From DTKY01 sp037440765 (GTDB taxonomy: Bacteria > Acidobacteriota > Terriglobia > Bryobacterales > Bryobacteraceae): a DNA stretch of 47,077 nucleotides. Under the pieces are notes generated by a model. The model ran no database searches and was not told the DNA's origin. It saw only the letters and a program-made list of their open reading frames with translations. The stretch is taken from positions 1 to 47,077 of the forward strand of contig JBBITL010000031.1 in the NCBI GenBank assembly GCA_037440765.1, written 5' to 3'. The position numbers and the translations under genes are program-made. This document shows, one piece after another, positions 25,661-33,625 of the stretch (position 1 is the first letter of the stretch; each line of letters opens with the position of its first letter).

Positions 25661-26683
25661 CTAGAATTGGTTCAGGAACCGCAGGTCGCCCCCCTGCAAC
25701 AGGCGAATGTCGTCTATGGCGTAGCGCATCATGACCAGGCGCGTGAGGCCCAGGCCGAAAGCGAAGCCGCTCCACTCCTCAGAGTCGATGCCGCTCAGGC
25801 GCAGCACGTTGGGGTGCACCAGTCCGCAGGGGAGCAGTTCCACCCATCCCCCCTGTTTGCAGACCGGGCATCCCCTGCCGCCGCAGATCAGGCAATGTAT
25901 ATCCAGCTCGAAGCCCGGCTCGACGAAGGGAAAGTAGCCGGGGCGCAGCCGCACCGTCACCTCGCGCTTGAAAACGGCGTTGAGCAGCGTCTGCATGAAG
26001 TAGACCAGGTGGGCGACCGAGACCTCGCGGTCCACCATCATGCCTTCAAGCTGATAAAAGGTGTGCTCGTGGGAAGCGTCCACCTCCTCGTTGCGGAAGA
26101 CGCGGCCGGGCGCGATCATGCGCAGCGGCGGCCCGAAGCGCTCCATGCCGCGCACCTGCACCGGGGAGGTGTGCGTCCGCAGCAGGCTGCCGCCGGCCAG
26201 CCAGAAGGTGTCCTGCATGTCGCGCGCCGGGTGGTCCGGCGGGATGTTCAGCGCGTCGAAGTTGTGATACTCGGTTTCCACCTCGGGGCCGTCCATGACC
26301 GTGAAGCCGAGCGACGTGAAGACGTCCTCGATTTCGGCCTGAATGCGGCTGATGGGGTGCAGGTGTCCGCGCGCGGGAGGCGGAGCAAGCAGCGTGAAAT
26401 CGATCCACTCGGCGGCGAAACGGGCCCCGGCGGCGGCCTCCCGGAATTCGGCCCGGCGGGCTTCGAGCGCCTCTTCAAGCGCCTGCTTGACGGCGTTGAG
26501 CAGGCGGCCCGCCGCGGCGCGCTCTTCGGGCGCGAGTTTGCCAAGGCCCTTGGAAATCTCGGCGAGCGTGCCCTTGCGTCCGAGCACCTCGACGCGCACC
26601 CGTTCGAGTTCCTCCACTGTCGCGGCCGCGCGTATCCGCTCGTGCGCGCCGGACTCCAGTCCCGTCAGGGCAGTCTCCACCAT
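25661..26683 (-). CDS. pheS: phenylalanyl-tRNA synthetase alpha subunit
   Basis: This 340-residue catalytic subunit starts at the ATG at 26683 (Met-Val-Glu-Thr-Ala-Leu), which gives the normal length. The coiled-coil tRNA-binding N-terminus covers residues 1-90. The class II core follows, with Asp-Gly-Pro-Glu-Val-Glu, Asn-Phe-Asp-Ala-Leu-Asn, His-Pro-Ala-Arg-Asp and Gln-Leu-Glu-Gly. A Cys-x2-Cys-x4-Cys-x2-Cys cluster (possible zinc site) precedes Gly-Leu-Val-His-Pro-Asn-Val-Leu. The frame stays open upstream through an IS630 remnant to 27133. That extension is not part of PheS. Confidence 0.95.
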   Translation of the reverse strand: MVETALTGLESGAHERIRAAATVEELERVRVEVLGRKGTLAEISKGLGKLAPEERAAAGRLLNAVKQALEEALEARRAEFREAAAGARFAAEWIDFTLLAPPPARGHLHPISRIQAEIEDVFTSLGFTVMDGPEVETEYHNFDALNIPPDHPARDMQDTFWLAGGSLLRTHTSPVQVRGMERFGPPLRMIAPGRVFRNEEVDASHEHTFYQLEGMMVDREVSVAHLVYFMQTLLNAVFKREVTVRLRPGYFPFVEPGFELDIHCLICGGRGCPVCKQGGWVELLPCGLVHPNVLRLSGIDSEEWSGFAFGLGLTRLVMMRYAIDDIRLLQGGDLRFLNQF

Positions 26684-26728
26684 AGCCAGAGAAAGAACCC
26701 ATTCTATCAGCCGCCCTCTTGAGCGGGG

Positions 26729-26750
26729 GGACAGGCGCCCTCGCCTGTCC
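26729..26750. repeat. palindromic hairpin element, copy A
   Basis: GGACAGGCG-CCCT-CGCCTGTCC gives perfect 9-base arms and a 4-base loop. The same arms recur at 33200-33223 with a different loop. It sits 45 bases upstream of pheS, so it could affect pheST mRNA. REP-like dispersed elements of this form are common in related genomes as far as I know. Confidence 0.65.
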
Positions 26751-26803
26751 GGCGCCGGCGCGGAGGCCTCTTTCAGAAGCTCGTGGACTGAAAGGGCGAA
26801 CCT

Positions 26804-27133
26804 CCTCAGCCACTCTTTGTGACGATGCCGCTCCTGGCACAAACTGATGGCCGTTCCATTCGCGGCGTTCAGCGCGGCGAACACAGTGGTCGTGCCGTTC
26901 CGCTTGTAGTCGTGCGTTATGGTGGCGCCACGGCCGCGTTTGAGCGGCGGACCGGGTTGCGTGCGGTCCAGCGCTTGGATTTGGGTCTTCTCATCGACGC
27001 ACAGCACGATGCGGGAGCGCTCCACCAGACGAGCCGGCAGGGAGCGCGCCCGAGATCGTTGCTCAAGGGCCTGGCCCTGTTCGGCATTCAGGACGATGGG
27101 GCCAGCAACACGTATGTTTCGAAACCTCGCCAT
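26804..27133 (-). pseudogene. IS630-family transposase remnant, internally deleted
   Basis: The reading frame starts Met-Ala-Arg-Phe-Arg-Asn-Ile-Arg-Val-Ala-Gly-Pro-Ile-Val-Leu, the usual IS630 N-terminus. At residue 45 it jumps straight to Val-Asp-Glu-Lys-Thr-Gln-Ile-Gln-Ala-Leu-Asp, the first catalytic aspartate block. The helix-turn-helix region between them is missing. It continues through Thr-His-Asp-Tyr-Lys-Arg-Asn-Gly-Thr-Thr-Thr and ends near Arg-His-Lys-Glu-Trp-Leu-Arg. The second Asp and Glu of the DDE triad are absent. The remnant cannot transpose. No terminal inverted repeats were identified. It then runs on in frame into pheS. Confidence 0.85.
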
Positions 27134-27265
27134 TGTACAGACGGTACCGAGTGGATATCGATTACTATCTATGGCTCAGCGCATTAGCTTCGCTACATGG
27201 CGGAGTTGCCCAGCCCCGGCAGGATCCAAGAATTGGCATGGCCCTGTATCGGGCGAGACTCAGGA

Positions 27266-27281
27266 GATTCCTCAGGGAATC
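27266..27281. other. small hairpin downstream of the ABC ATPase gene
   Basis: GATTCC-TCAG-GGAATC, flanked by GGGCGA...TCGCCC, lies about 40 bases beyond the stop of the minus-strand ATPase gene. There is no U-tract, so a terminator role is only possible. The rest of 27134-27318 shows no gene. Confidence 0.25.
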
Positions 27282-27318
27282 GCCCGTCACTTGGCCTTCA
27301 AACGGTTGCCACGCATTC

Positions 27319-27999
27319 TTACACGACGCGGCCGTCGAAAAGGTGAACCTTGCGGTGGGCGTAGCCGGCGTAGCGCGGGTCGTGGGTGACCATGCAGATG
27401 GTGGCGCCCTGCCGGTGCAGGTCGGTGAGCAGATCCATGACGGCCCGGCCGTTCACCGAGTCCAGGTTGCCCGTGGGCTCGTCGGCCAGCAGTATGGAGG
27501 GATCGCCCGCAAGCCCGCGGGCAACAGCCACCCGCTGCTGTTGGCCGCCGGAGAGCTGCGATGGGTAGTGCTTCATGCGGTGAGACATGCCCACCTTCTC
27601 CAGCGCCTCCTGCACCCGCTTCTTCCGCTCGGCAGCGCGCATCCCCCGGTAGGTGAGCGGCAGTTCGACGTTCTCGTAAACCGTGAGGTCGCCGATCAGG
27701 TTGAACGCCTGGAAAATGAAGCCGACCTCGCGGTTGCGTATGCGCGCGCGCTCAGAGGCCTTCAGGCTTCCAACCGGGCGGCCTTTGAGCGTGTACGTGC
27801 CCTCAGTCGGCGAGTCCAGCAAACCTAGGATCGAGAGCAGCGTGGACTTGCCGCAGCCCGAAGGGCCGGCAATCGAAACGTATTCGCCCGGAAAGACCTG
27901 AAGATGGACGCCGGATAACGCGTGCGTTTCCACGTCATCCGTGTAGAAAATCTTGGTTACTCCTTCAAGCTGGATCAAAGGCTCCTGGGATGGTTGCAT
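27319..27999 (-). CDS. ABC transporter ATP-binding protein, MacB/LolD type
   Basis: This 226-residue nucleotide-binding subunit has Walker A at residues 45-53 (Gly-Pro-Ser-Gly-Cys-Gly-Lys-Ser-Thr). The signature Leu-Ser-Gly-Gly-Gln is at 149-153 and Walker B plus the catalytic Glu at about 168-174 (Ile-Leu-Leu-Ala-Asp-Glu-Pro). The Glu-Pro-Thr-Gly-Asn-Leu-Asp context is that of the LolD/MacB/FtsE group, which drives mechanotransmission pumps with FtsX-like permeases. It starts 7 bases after the adaptor gene. No permease follows it; the next sequence is the IS630 remnant. The partner may be the ADOP permease upstream or a lost gene. Confidence 0.93.
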   Translation of the reverse strand: MQPSQEPLIQLEGVTKIFYTDDVETHALSGVHLQVFPGEYVSIAGPSGCGKSTLLSILGLLDSPTEGTYTLKGRPVGSLKASERARIRNREVGFIFQAFNLIGDLTVYENVELPLTYRGMRAAERKKRVQEALEKVGMSHRMKHYPSQLSGGQQQRVAVARGLAGDPSILLADEPTGNLDSVNGRAVMDLLTDLHRQGATICMVTHDPRYAGYAHRKVHLFDGRVV

Positions 28000-28006
28000 C
28001 GATACC

Positions 28007-29260
28007 TCACTTAATTCGAATCCTATCGAACGAGTCCCACCGAGGCATGTCGGAGAGGATCACCCGGTCCCCCGGCCGCAGCCCCTCCACAACTTCCACC
28101 GTGCTGACGGAGGCGCGGCCGAGCCGGACCGTGACGCGCGACGCCTCCTTGCCGTCCGGACTGAGACGGAACAGCCCGATGGTTCCCTCAGGCTGCCCGG
28201 AAGCCGGGCGGCCGACGTAAACGATGTCGCGCAGGTGCTCCAGTTCGATGGTGCCGTCCACGCTCAGGTCTGGGCGCGCCCCGGCAGGCAGACTGCCTTC
28301 CAATCCGACGTCGACGGTGACGGTGCCGCCCCGCACGGCGGGGTCAATTCGAGATACGCTGCCCGAAATCACGCCGTTCCTGGTATCCACCCGGACTTTC
28401 TGGCCGATCTGCACGTCCTTGGCTTGGGTCTCGGGGATCTTCAGCTCGGCCTTCAACCGCTCGGGTTGGACGACCTTGGCCAGGATGGTGCCGGCGCTCA
28501 CCCGCTGGCCCACCTGCACCGAGACTTCCTGGAGCACACCATCTGCGCCGGCACGCACCTGAAGGGCCGCCACCTGGCTGCGCTTCATGGCTGCCAGTGC
28601 GCGCATCTTATCGATGTCGGCCCGCAGCACAGCCAATTGCGCCTGCCTCGATTCGGCGGCCATCTGAAGACGCTTGGTCTCAACCTGGCGGCGGTTGTCC
28701 AACTGCTCGGCCGCCGCCACCGAGATCTGGCGGTCCAACTCGATCATCAGGCCGGCGTCCGCGCGCTTGTTGTCGCGGTCGGCGCGAAGACTGGCCTGGC
28801 GGTAGTCGGACTGGATCCGGGCGAGGTCGGCCTCTTGTGTCAGGCGCTGGCTCTCAAGCTGCACCTCGGTGTCCCTATAGCGCGCTTCCGCGCCTTTCAC
28901 CTCGTACTCCGAGTTCAGTGCGGCCAGCTCCAGCTCCGGGTTGTTGAGCACCATGAGAACCGTGTCGGCCTTCAGCACGGCCCCGGGCAGGACCAGCAGT
29001 TTCTCCACGCGGCCGTCGGTGGTGGCGGGGATCCAGAGGATCTGCTCGGGAACCAGGGAACCCAGGCCGCGCACCTCCCGCACCATGGGGCCCCGCTTCA
29101 CGGTGTCGAGCCATACCGTGGCCCGCTCAACTTCGGGCGCGGAGGGCTTGAGGCGGGATAACCCGAGGCTGACTAGAAGCACAGCCACTAGCGCTACGGC
29201 GCCAACGGTCAACCTTCGGATCAGCTTCTTGCGGGCCACCCCGGGTCGTAAGACGTCCAT
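28007..29260 (-). CDS. efflux periplasmic adaptor (HlyD/MacA-like membrane fusion protein)
   Basis: This 417-residue protein has one N-terminal membrane anchor (residues about 17-35) after a Lys/Arg-rich cytoplasmic start. A biotinyl-lipoyl half-motif follows (Gly-Arg-Val-Glu-Lys-Leu-Leu-Val-Leu-Pro-Gly-Ala). A long alpha-helical hairpin (residues about 105-235) is rich in Gln, Arg, Ala and Leu heptads. The second lipoyl half is Val-Gln-Val-Gly-Gln-Arg-Val-Ser-Ala-Gly. Beta-barrel and membrane-proximal domains complete it. It would bridge an inner-membrane ABC pump to an outer-membrane channel. The GGAG site precedes the ATG at 29260. Confidence 0.9.
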   Translation of the reverse strand: MDVLRPGVARKKLIRRLTVGAVALVAVLLVSLGLSRLKPSAPEVERATVWLDTVKRGPMVREVRGLGSLVPEQILWIPATTDGRVEKLLVLPGAVLKADTVLMVLNNPELELAALNSEYEVKGAEARYRDTEVQLESQRLTQEADLARIQSDYRQASLRADRDNKRADAGLMIELDRQISVAAAEQLDNRRQVETKRLQMAAESRQAQLAVLRADIDKMRALAAMKRSQVAALQVRAGADGVLQEVSVQVGQRVSAGTILAKVVQPERLKAELKIPETQAKDVQIGQKVRVDTRNGVISGSVSRIDPAVRGGTVTVDVGLEGSLPAGARPDLSVDGTIELEHLRDIVYVGRPASGQPEGTIGLFRLSPDGKEASRVTVRLGRASVSTVEVVEGLRPGDRVILSDMPRWDSFDRIRIK

Positions 29261-29812
29261 CGCCGTTCTCCATTCAATTGGTAAACCGGAATCTCAATTC
29301 TCGGATCCGGGTTAAGAGGAATGTACACGTGTCCCCCCGCGTCAAAGTCCCCATGAGCTTTTCGGCACGGCAGCCTCCCGGCAGGGCCAGCCTGGGGTGC
29401 CTCTGCCACCTTCCAGCACCCTGGGGCCACGAAAACTGCCCCCGGGCGGCGACTTCTTGTGACGCCTCACCGCCTCCCCCGCCTGTTTCCATCAGGCCGC
29501 CACCGGAGGTGACCCGGGATCCTTGGAAATCCATTTTCAGCGAAGCGTTGAAGAATAGTTGAAATGACGTGTTTCTCATTTATTAGGTTTGGCCCGCCCG
29601 AACACCTGTGCTGCATCGAAACCCGCATCAATACAGGTGCCGTGTCATCTTACACAGTTACGAACAAATGTCCAAAACCAAAGTCCGGAGCCAGATGATC
29701 CTACGTCCACGAGCGTCTGCCGATGTGGCCAATAAGGCTCAGCGAAGATGCCAATAGCAGGCCCAATAAGTGTATGTGCTCATAGTGCGTGTTCATTCGC
29801 CCAATATCGGGG
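29261..29812. other. 552-base intergenic region between ADOP permease and adaptor
   Basis: No supported gene was found. The half nearest the permease is AT-richer than its surroundings. CCAATAAG occurs twice (near 29729 and 29763). A promoter for the adaptor-ATPase pair would be expected here on the minus strand but I could not define one. Confidence 0.5.
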
Positions 29813-32536
29813 TTACTCATGCCGCAGAGCGGCCAGCGGATCGATTCGGGAGGCTCGCCTTGCCGGCGCATAACCAGCCAGGATCGCAGCGCTCACGAGA
29901 ATGGCGCCGGCCAGCGCCAGGGCTGCCGGATCGTTGGGCCGGGTCGCGAACAGAAACGATTTGACAAGTTGAGACGCACTCAGCGCGGCGGGCACGCTGA
30001 TCGCGAGCCCCGCCGCAACCAGTAGCAGAACGCGGCGCAGAACCATCCATACGACGGCGCCGCGCTGCGCGCCCAGAGCCATGCGGATCCCAATCTCGCC
30101 GGCCTGCCGCGCGACGATGTACGACATCGTCCCGTAGAGCCCCACGCACGCGATCAGGAGTGCGAGAACCGCGAAGCCTGTACACAATTTAGCGAACATG
30201 ATTTCGTGGCTGATCGTCCGATCGATTTCCGCCGCCTGCGTGACCACGTTTGTGACGGGCATGGATGGATCCGCCTGCCGCACGATTTCATGCACACTCC
30301 TGACATAATTCAGCGGATCACCTGCAGTCCGCAGCGCGTAGGTCATCGCATCCGGCGAAAACTGGCTGACCGCCACGAACACGGTCATTGCACTGTCCTC
30401 TTCATTCCTCAGGCCACCGTGCCGAAAGTTGGCCGACACGCCGACGATTTCGAGATCGCGCTTGTCGTCCACGAAGGTGATTTTGCGGCCCAGCGGATTC
30501 TGGTTCGCGAAGTAAGTCCGCGCCAGCCGCTCGCTGATCACCGCAACCGGGCTGGAGCCCGGTTGGTCGCGGTCGTCAATCTCACGCCCGGCCAGGATCG
30601 GAATCTGCATGGTCGTGTGGTAGCGCGGTCCGGCGACCATGGCGATTGCACCGAGGACGGGAGCAGGACCGGCCATCATTGCCCCCCTGTACGTCTTCCC
30701 GGCATGACCGGCGCTGATGATGGAGGCGTGCGAGAGTGTCGCGCTGCTTACCCCGGGGATGGATTCGAAGCGCTTGCGCAGGTTCGTGTAAAAAGCCGTA
30801 ATCTCCGGGTCGCGATGCCCGGCCTGGCGCGCATCAAGCGTGAACAGAAGGATGTTCTCGCGAGCGTATCCCAGTGGGACGGAGTTCAGCTTGTCGAGTG
30901 TCCGGACGAAGAGACCCGCGGCGACCAGGATGAGAAAAGCCATCGCGACTTGAGCGACCACCAGAACGTGCTGTACGCGGCGGCGCGGTCCGCCCACGGG
31001 GCAATTCTTCAGCGCGGGCACGACGTCCGGACGCGTCGACTGAATCGCCGGAGCGAGGCCAAACAACAGGCCGCAAACCACGGACAGCGCCGCCGTCACG
31101 CCCAGCACGTTCCAGTTCAATTCCGCGTGCAGTGTGAAGTTCGGCTGCCCGTCGGAGAGCAGAAAGGTCAGCGACCGGATGCCCCAGATCGCAAACAAGA
31201 CCCCCAATGCCCCGCCGAGCGACGCCAGCATCACGCTCTCGGTTAGCAACTGCCGCACGACGCGGAATCGTCCCGCTCCCAGGCTGAGCCGGAGGGCCAT
31301 TTCGCGGCGTCGCGCGGCCGCCCTTGCCAGGAGCAGATTGGCGATGTTCGCGCACGTGATCGCCAGGATCAATCCCACCATCGCCAGGAGCACGTACAGA
31401 GGCCTGGAATACTCTCTGCGCAGGCTGCCTAGACCGGCGGCTCCGGGATTCAGCGTCAGCGCCGGCAGTCTGGCGCGCTCAACGTCGGTCGTTGCCGTGG
31501 CGGCAACCCATTGATGGAAACGAGGCGCCAGCGCTGCCTGCGCCTGGGCGAGGCTTACGCCGGGACGCAGGCGGCCCATCATTTCGAGCCAGTAGAAGTT
31601 GGCATCGGGATACATGCGAGCCGCCTCGGCGCCGTCCACGAGTAGATTCGTATGCAACGGAAGGTAGAGGTCCGGCGCCGCCGCGGGATCGACTCCGAAG
31701 AACTTCGGAGGCGCCACCCCGACCACCGTGAAGGGCACGTTATTGACGAAAACCGGCTGTCCGACGGCACCCGATGGTCCCCCAAAGCGATTCTGGCTGG
31801 CCGCAAAACTGATGACCGCGACCGGCGCTGCGCCCGGGCGGTCGTCCGCGGAGTCGATCAGGCGTCCCGCCGCCGGCGACACTCCCAGGCCGCGGAAATA
31901 TTCGCCGGTGACGTACTCCGTACTGACCCTCGTGGCTTGCCCGTGGACGACCAGGGTCTTGTTGTGTCCGTCGAAATAGCCGAAAAGGGTGGAAAAGGCG
32001 GGATTCCCCTCGCGAAGCATCTCGAACGCGGGGTACGGGAATATCCCGCTGACCAGGTGGCCTTCGTCGCCCGGCCAGAAACGGCCTTGTATCCCGTGCA
32101 TGACGTGGCCGCCCTGGGGCGGCGGGCTATGCCAATTCAAGACCACCAGCGATTCGGGGTCCGCCACCGGCAGCGAACGCAGCAGGATCGACTCCATGAA
32201 ACTGTAGATCGCAGTATTGGCTCCGATGCCGAGCGCCAGGCTGAGCACTGCCACGACGGCAAACCCCGGACTCCCGCGCAGCAGGCGGATAGCGTAGCGC
32301 AAGTCCTGGACGACGGTCTCGAAGACGGCCTCCACGCGGGCGTCGCGGACCTCTTCTATCGTGCGCGCGGGCGGGCCGCACTCGGCGCGGGTTATGCGGT
32401 GAGCTTCGTCAGGCGTGAGTCCCTGACCGACACGGCGGGCTGTCATGGTGTCGTAAAAAGACCGCACCTCCTCGTCGAGGTCGGCCTCGGCCCGCCGGGG
32501 ATCGCGAAGCCGCTGATAGAGACGTTTCAAATTCAC
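29813..32536 (-). CDS. ADOP-family ABC permease (FtsX/MacB-like, duplicated)
   Basis: This 907-residue permease starts at the GTG at 32536, which overlaps the PadR stop as GTGA. The N-terminal soluble region has the ADOP pattern Leu-Asp-Glu-Glu-Val-Arg-Ser-Phe-Tyr and Asp-Leu-Arg-Tyr-Ala-Ile-Arg-Leu-Leu-Arg-Gly-Ser-Pro-Gly-Phe. The first membrane helix follows, with Leu-Gly-Ile-Gly-Ala-Asn-Thr-Ala-Ile-Tyr. Two MacB-periplasmic-core/FtsX repeats give eight membrane segments. The second half ends with Gly-Ile-Arg-Met-Ala-Leu-Gly-Ala-Gln and Ala-Arg-Arg-Ala-Ser-Arg-Ile-Asp-Pro-Leu-Ala-Ala-Leu-Arg-His-Glu, a typical end. ADOPs usually lack their own ATPase. Here an ATPase and adaptor lie 552 bases downstream on the same strand. 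Confidence 0.93.
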   Translation of the reverse strand: MNLKRLYQRLRDPRRAEADLDEEVRSFYDTMTARRVGQGLTPDEAHRITRAECGPPARTIEEVRDARVEAVFETVVQDLRYAIRLLRGSPGFAVVAVLSLALGIGANTAIYSFMESILLRSLPVADPESLVVLNWHSPPPQGGHVMHGIQGRFWPGDEGHLVSGIFPYPAFEMLREGNPAFSTLFGYFDGHNKTLVVHGQATRVSTEYVTGEYFRGLGVSPAAGRLIDSADDRPGAAPVAVISFAASQNRFGGPSGAVGQPVFVNNVPFTVVGVAPPKFFGVDPAAAPDLYLPLHTNLLVDGAEAARMYPDANFYWLEMMGRLRPGVSLAQAQAALAPRFHQWVAATATTDVERARLPALTLNPGAAGLGSLRREYSRPLYVLLAMVGLILAITCANIANLLLARAAARRREMALRLSLGAGRFRVVRQLLTESVMLASLGGALGVLFAIWGIRSLTFLLSDGQPNFTLHAELNWNVLGVTAALSVVCGLLFGLAPAIQSTRPDVVPALKNCPVGGPRRRVQHVLVVAQVAMAFLILVAAGLFVRTLDKLNSVPLGYARENILLFTLDARQAGHRDPEITAFYTNLRKRFESIPGVSSATLSHASIISAGHAGKTYRGAMMAGPAPVLGAIAMVAGPRYHTTMQIPILAGREIDDRDQPGSSPVAVISERLARTYFANQNPLGRKITFVDDKRDLEIVGVSANFRHGGLRNEEDSAMTVFVAVSQFSPDAMTYALRTAGDPLNYVRSVHEIVRQADPSMPVTNVVTQAAEIDRTISHEIMFAKLCTGFAVLALLIACVGLYGTMSYIVARQAGEIGIRMALGAQRGAVVWMVLRRVLLLVAAGLAISVPAALSASQLVKSFLFATRPNDPAALALAGAILVSAAILAGYAPARRASRIDPLAALRHE

Positions 32537-32865
32537 GATTCCTCCGCGAGCACCTGGTTGACGGCGAACGACACCCGGTTCCATTTGCGTTTCTCCTCGG
32601 CGAGGCGCTTGCGGCCGGCGTTTGTGATCGCGTAAACCTTGGCGCGGTGGCCGGTCTCGAGTTCGCCCCATTCGCCTTCGATCCAGCCCCGGTCCGCGAG
32701 CCGGTGGAGCGCAGGGAAAAGCGATCCGGGACCGACGACAAAGACGCCTTTAGTGACCTGCTCGAGACGGTCGGCGATGCCGACGCCGTGCAGCCGCTGA
32801 AGCTCGAGCGTGCGGAGGATCAGGAGGTCGAGCGTGCCCTGAAGGAGCTCGGCTGGCTTGTTCAT
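32533..32865 (-). CDS. PadR-family transcriptional regulator
   Basis: This 110-residue winged-helix regulator opens Met-Asn-Lys-Pro-Ala-Glu-Leu-Leu-Gln-Gly-Thr-Leu-Asp-Leu-Leu-Ile-Leu. It continues with the wing segment Val-Gly-Pro-Gly-Ser-Leu-Phe-Pro-Ala-Leu-His-Arg-Leu and a C-terminal dimerisation helix. It is coupled to the ADOP permease by a 4-base GTGA overlap and is expected to repress the pair. A palindromic site lies 10-34 bases before its start codon. The longer frame to 33000 has no family support. Confidence 0.94.
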   Translation of the reverse strand: MNKPAELLQGTLDLLILRTLELQRLHGVGIADRLEQVTKGVFVVGPGSLFPALHRLADRGWIEGEWGELETGHRAKVYAITNAGRKRLAEEKRKWNRVSFAVNQVLAEES

Positions 32866-32874
32866 GCGACCAGT

Positions 32875-32899
32875 ATATCGAACGTCGATATCGAATGTC
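32875..32899 (-). promoter_or_regulatory. probable PadR operator
   Basis: ATATCGA-ACG-TCGATAT is a perfect 17-base palindrome (32875-32891). The same stretch can be read as two near-identical direct repeats, ATATCGAACGTC and ATATCGAATGTC, offset by 13 bases. It lies just upstream of the PadR start, where autorepression would act. Confidence 0.65.
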
Positions 32900-33122
32900 A
32901 AGATGCTCCGTGGCCCCGGCCCGCCAGGCGGCTCCCTTCCTGCGGAAGAGCGATACTCACGACCGGAACTGTGGGTTCCGATGGTGAGCGCCGTCCTCAA
33001 CCGGTGATCCCGATTGTGGCCGGAATACGCCCAAACCGAAAGCTGACGGAGACGCGGGCGTCCCAGGCGCGCCGGAAGCCCCTCTGGGCCGGGCCGCCGA
33101 TCGGTTCAGACCGCCCGAGTTC

Positions 33123-33158
33123 AACAGGCTGCTGAAAAAGGCCTCGACAGGCCAGGAG
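33123..33158 (-). repeat. dispersed 36-base repeat, copy 2
   Basis: Reverse complement begins TCCTGGCCTGTCGAGGCCTT and ends AGCAGCCTGTTG, 32 of 36 identical to 16710-16745. Confidence 0.7.
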
Positions 33159-33199
33159 ACCAATCCCGCGTGAACCGCAATTCGCTGATTCTACGAGGT

Positions 33200-33223
33200 G
33201 GGACAGGCGTCCCCGCCTGTCCC
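33200..33223. repeat. palindromic hairpin element, copy B
   Basis: GGGACAGGCG-TCCC-CGCCTGTCCC has 10-base perfect arms and a 4-base loop. It is the same arm sequence as 26729-26750 with one more base pair. Confidence 0.65.
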
Positions 33224-33345
33224 GCACTGGCGCGGCGGCGGGGGATCGTGACGCCTTGGCCGGTGATCTGTCGGCTTTGCAGCGGCCGCTCTCCGGAGAC
33301 GGCGGCGGGGAAAGACCTCACGCTGAAGTGGGAGCCGCACCTTCT

Positions 33346-33438
33346 CGATTGGATCGGCGCTCTCCCGCCGGCGGCCAGTTCCTTCAGGAAACCATCGAAC
33401 TGTGCCGCTCGGCCTCCATTCCAGTGCGCTTCGAGCCC
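33346..33438 (+). pseudogene. fragment of an rlmB (TrmH-type methyltransferase) paralogue
   Basis: An in-frame stretch reads Arg-Leu-Asp-Arg ... Ala-Gly-Gly-Gln-Phe-Leu-Gln-Glu-Thr-Ile-Glu-Leu-Cys, then Arg-Ser-Ala-Ser-Ile-Pro-Val-Arg-Phe-Glu-Pro. The intact rlmB has Ala-Gly-Gly-His-Arg-Leu-Gln-Glu-Leu-Ile-Glu-Leu-Cys and Arg-Ser-Ala-Ser-Val-Pro-Val-Arg-Phe-Glu-Pro. At DNA level 33392-33438 matches 35222-35268 at 43 of 47 positions. Homology stops on both sides, so only part of the N-terminal substrate-binding domain remains. Confidence 0.8.
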
Positions 33439-33625
33439 CATCTTGCTGCATCGGTGGAATACGGGAACCACTGCCTATCATGAGTCTCAGAGCGTTATGA
33501 GCGGTGGCTCCGCAGTGAGACTTGGCTGGTTTTCGCCCACGGCCTCCTCTACTTCAGAGTCGATTGACAGGGCCTGTCCCCATGTGTTAGCGGTATGCAG
33601 GACACCATTTCGTTGAGGAGGACTC

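Larger units (their letters stand above)
33001..33625. other. gene-poor scrap region between PadR and esterase genes
   Basis: It contains the second copy of the 36-base repeat, the second palindromic hairpin and a fragment of an rlmB-like gene, each listed separately. No intact gene is seen. A good promoter for the esterase gene was not defined. A GAGGAGG ribosome site is present just before its ATG. Confidence 0.6.

Noticed and set aside
27133..27828. 231-codon plus-strand frame
   Set aside because: It is antisense to the ABC ATPase gene for most of its length and has no recognisable features in the remainder.
32537..32671. N-terminal extension of the ADOP permease
   Set aside because: It overlaps the PadR gene and has no family similarity; the GTG overlapping the PadR stop gives the typical ADOP start.
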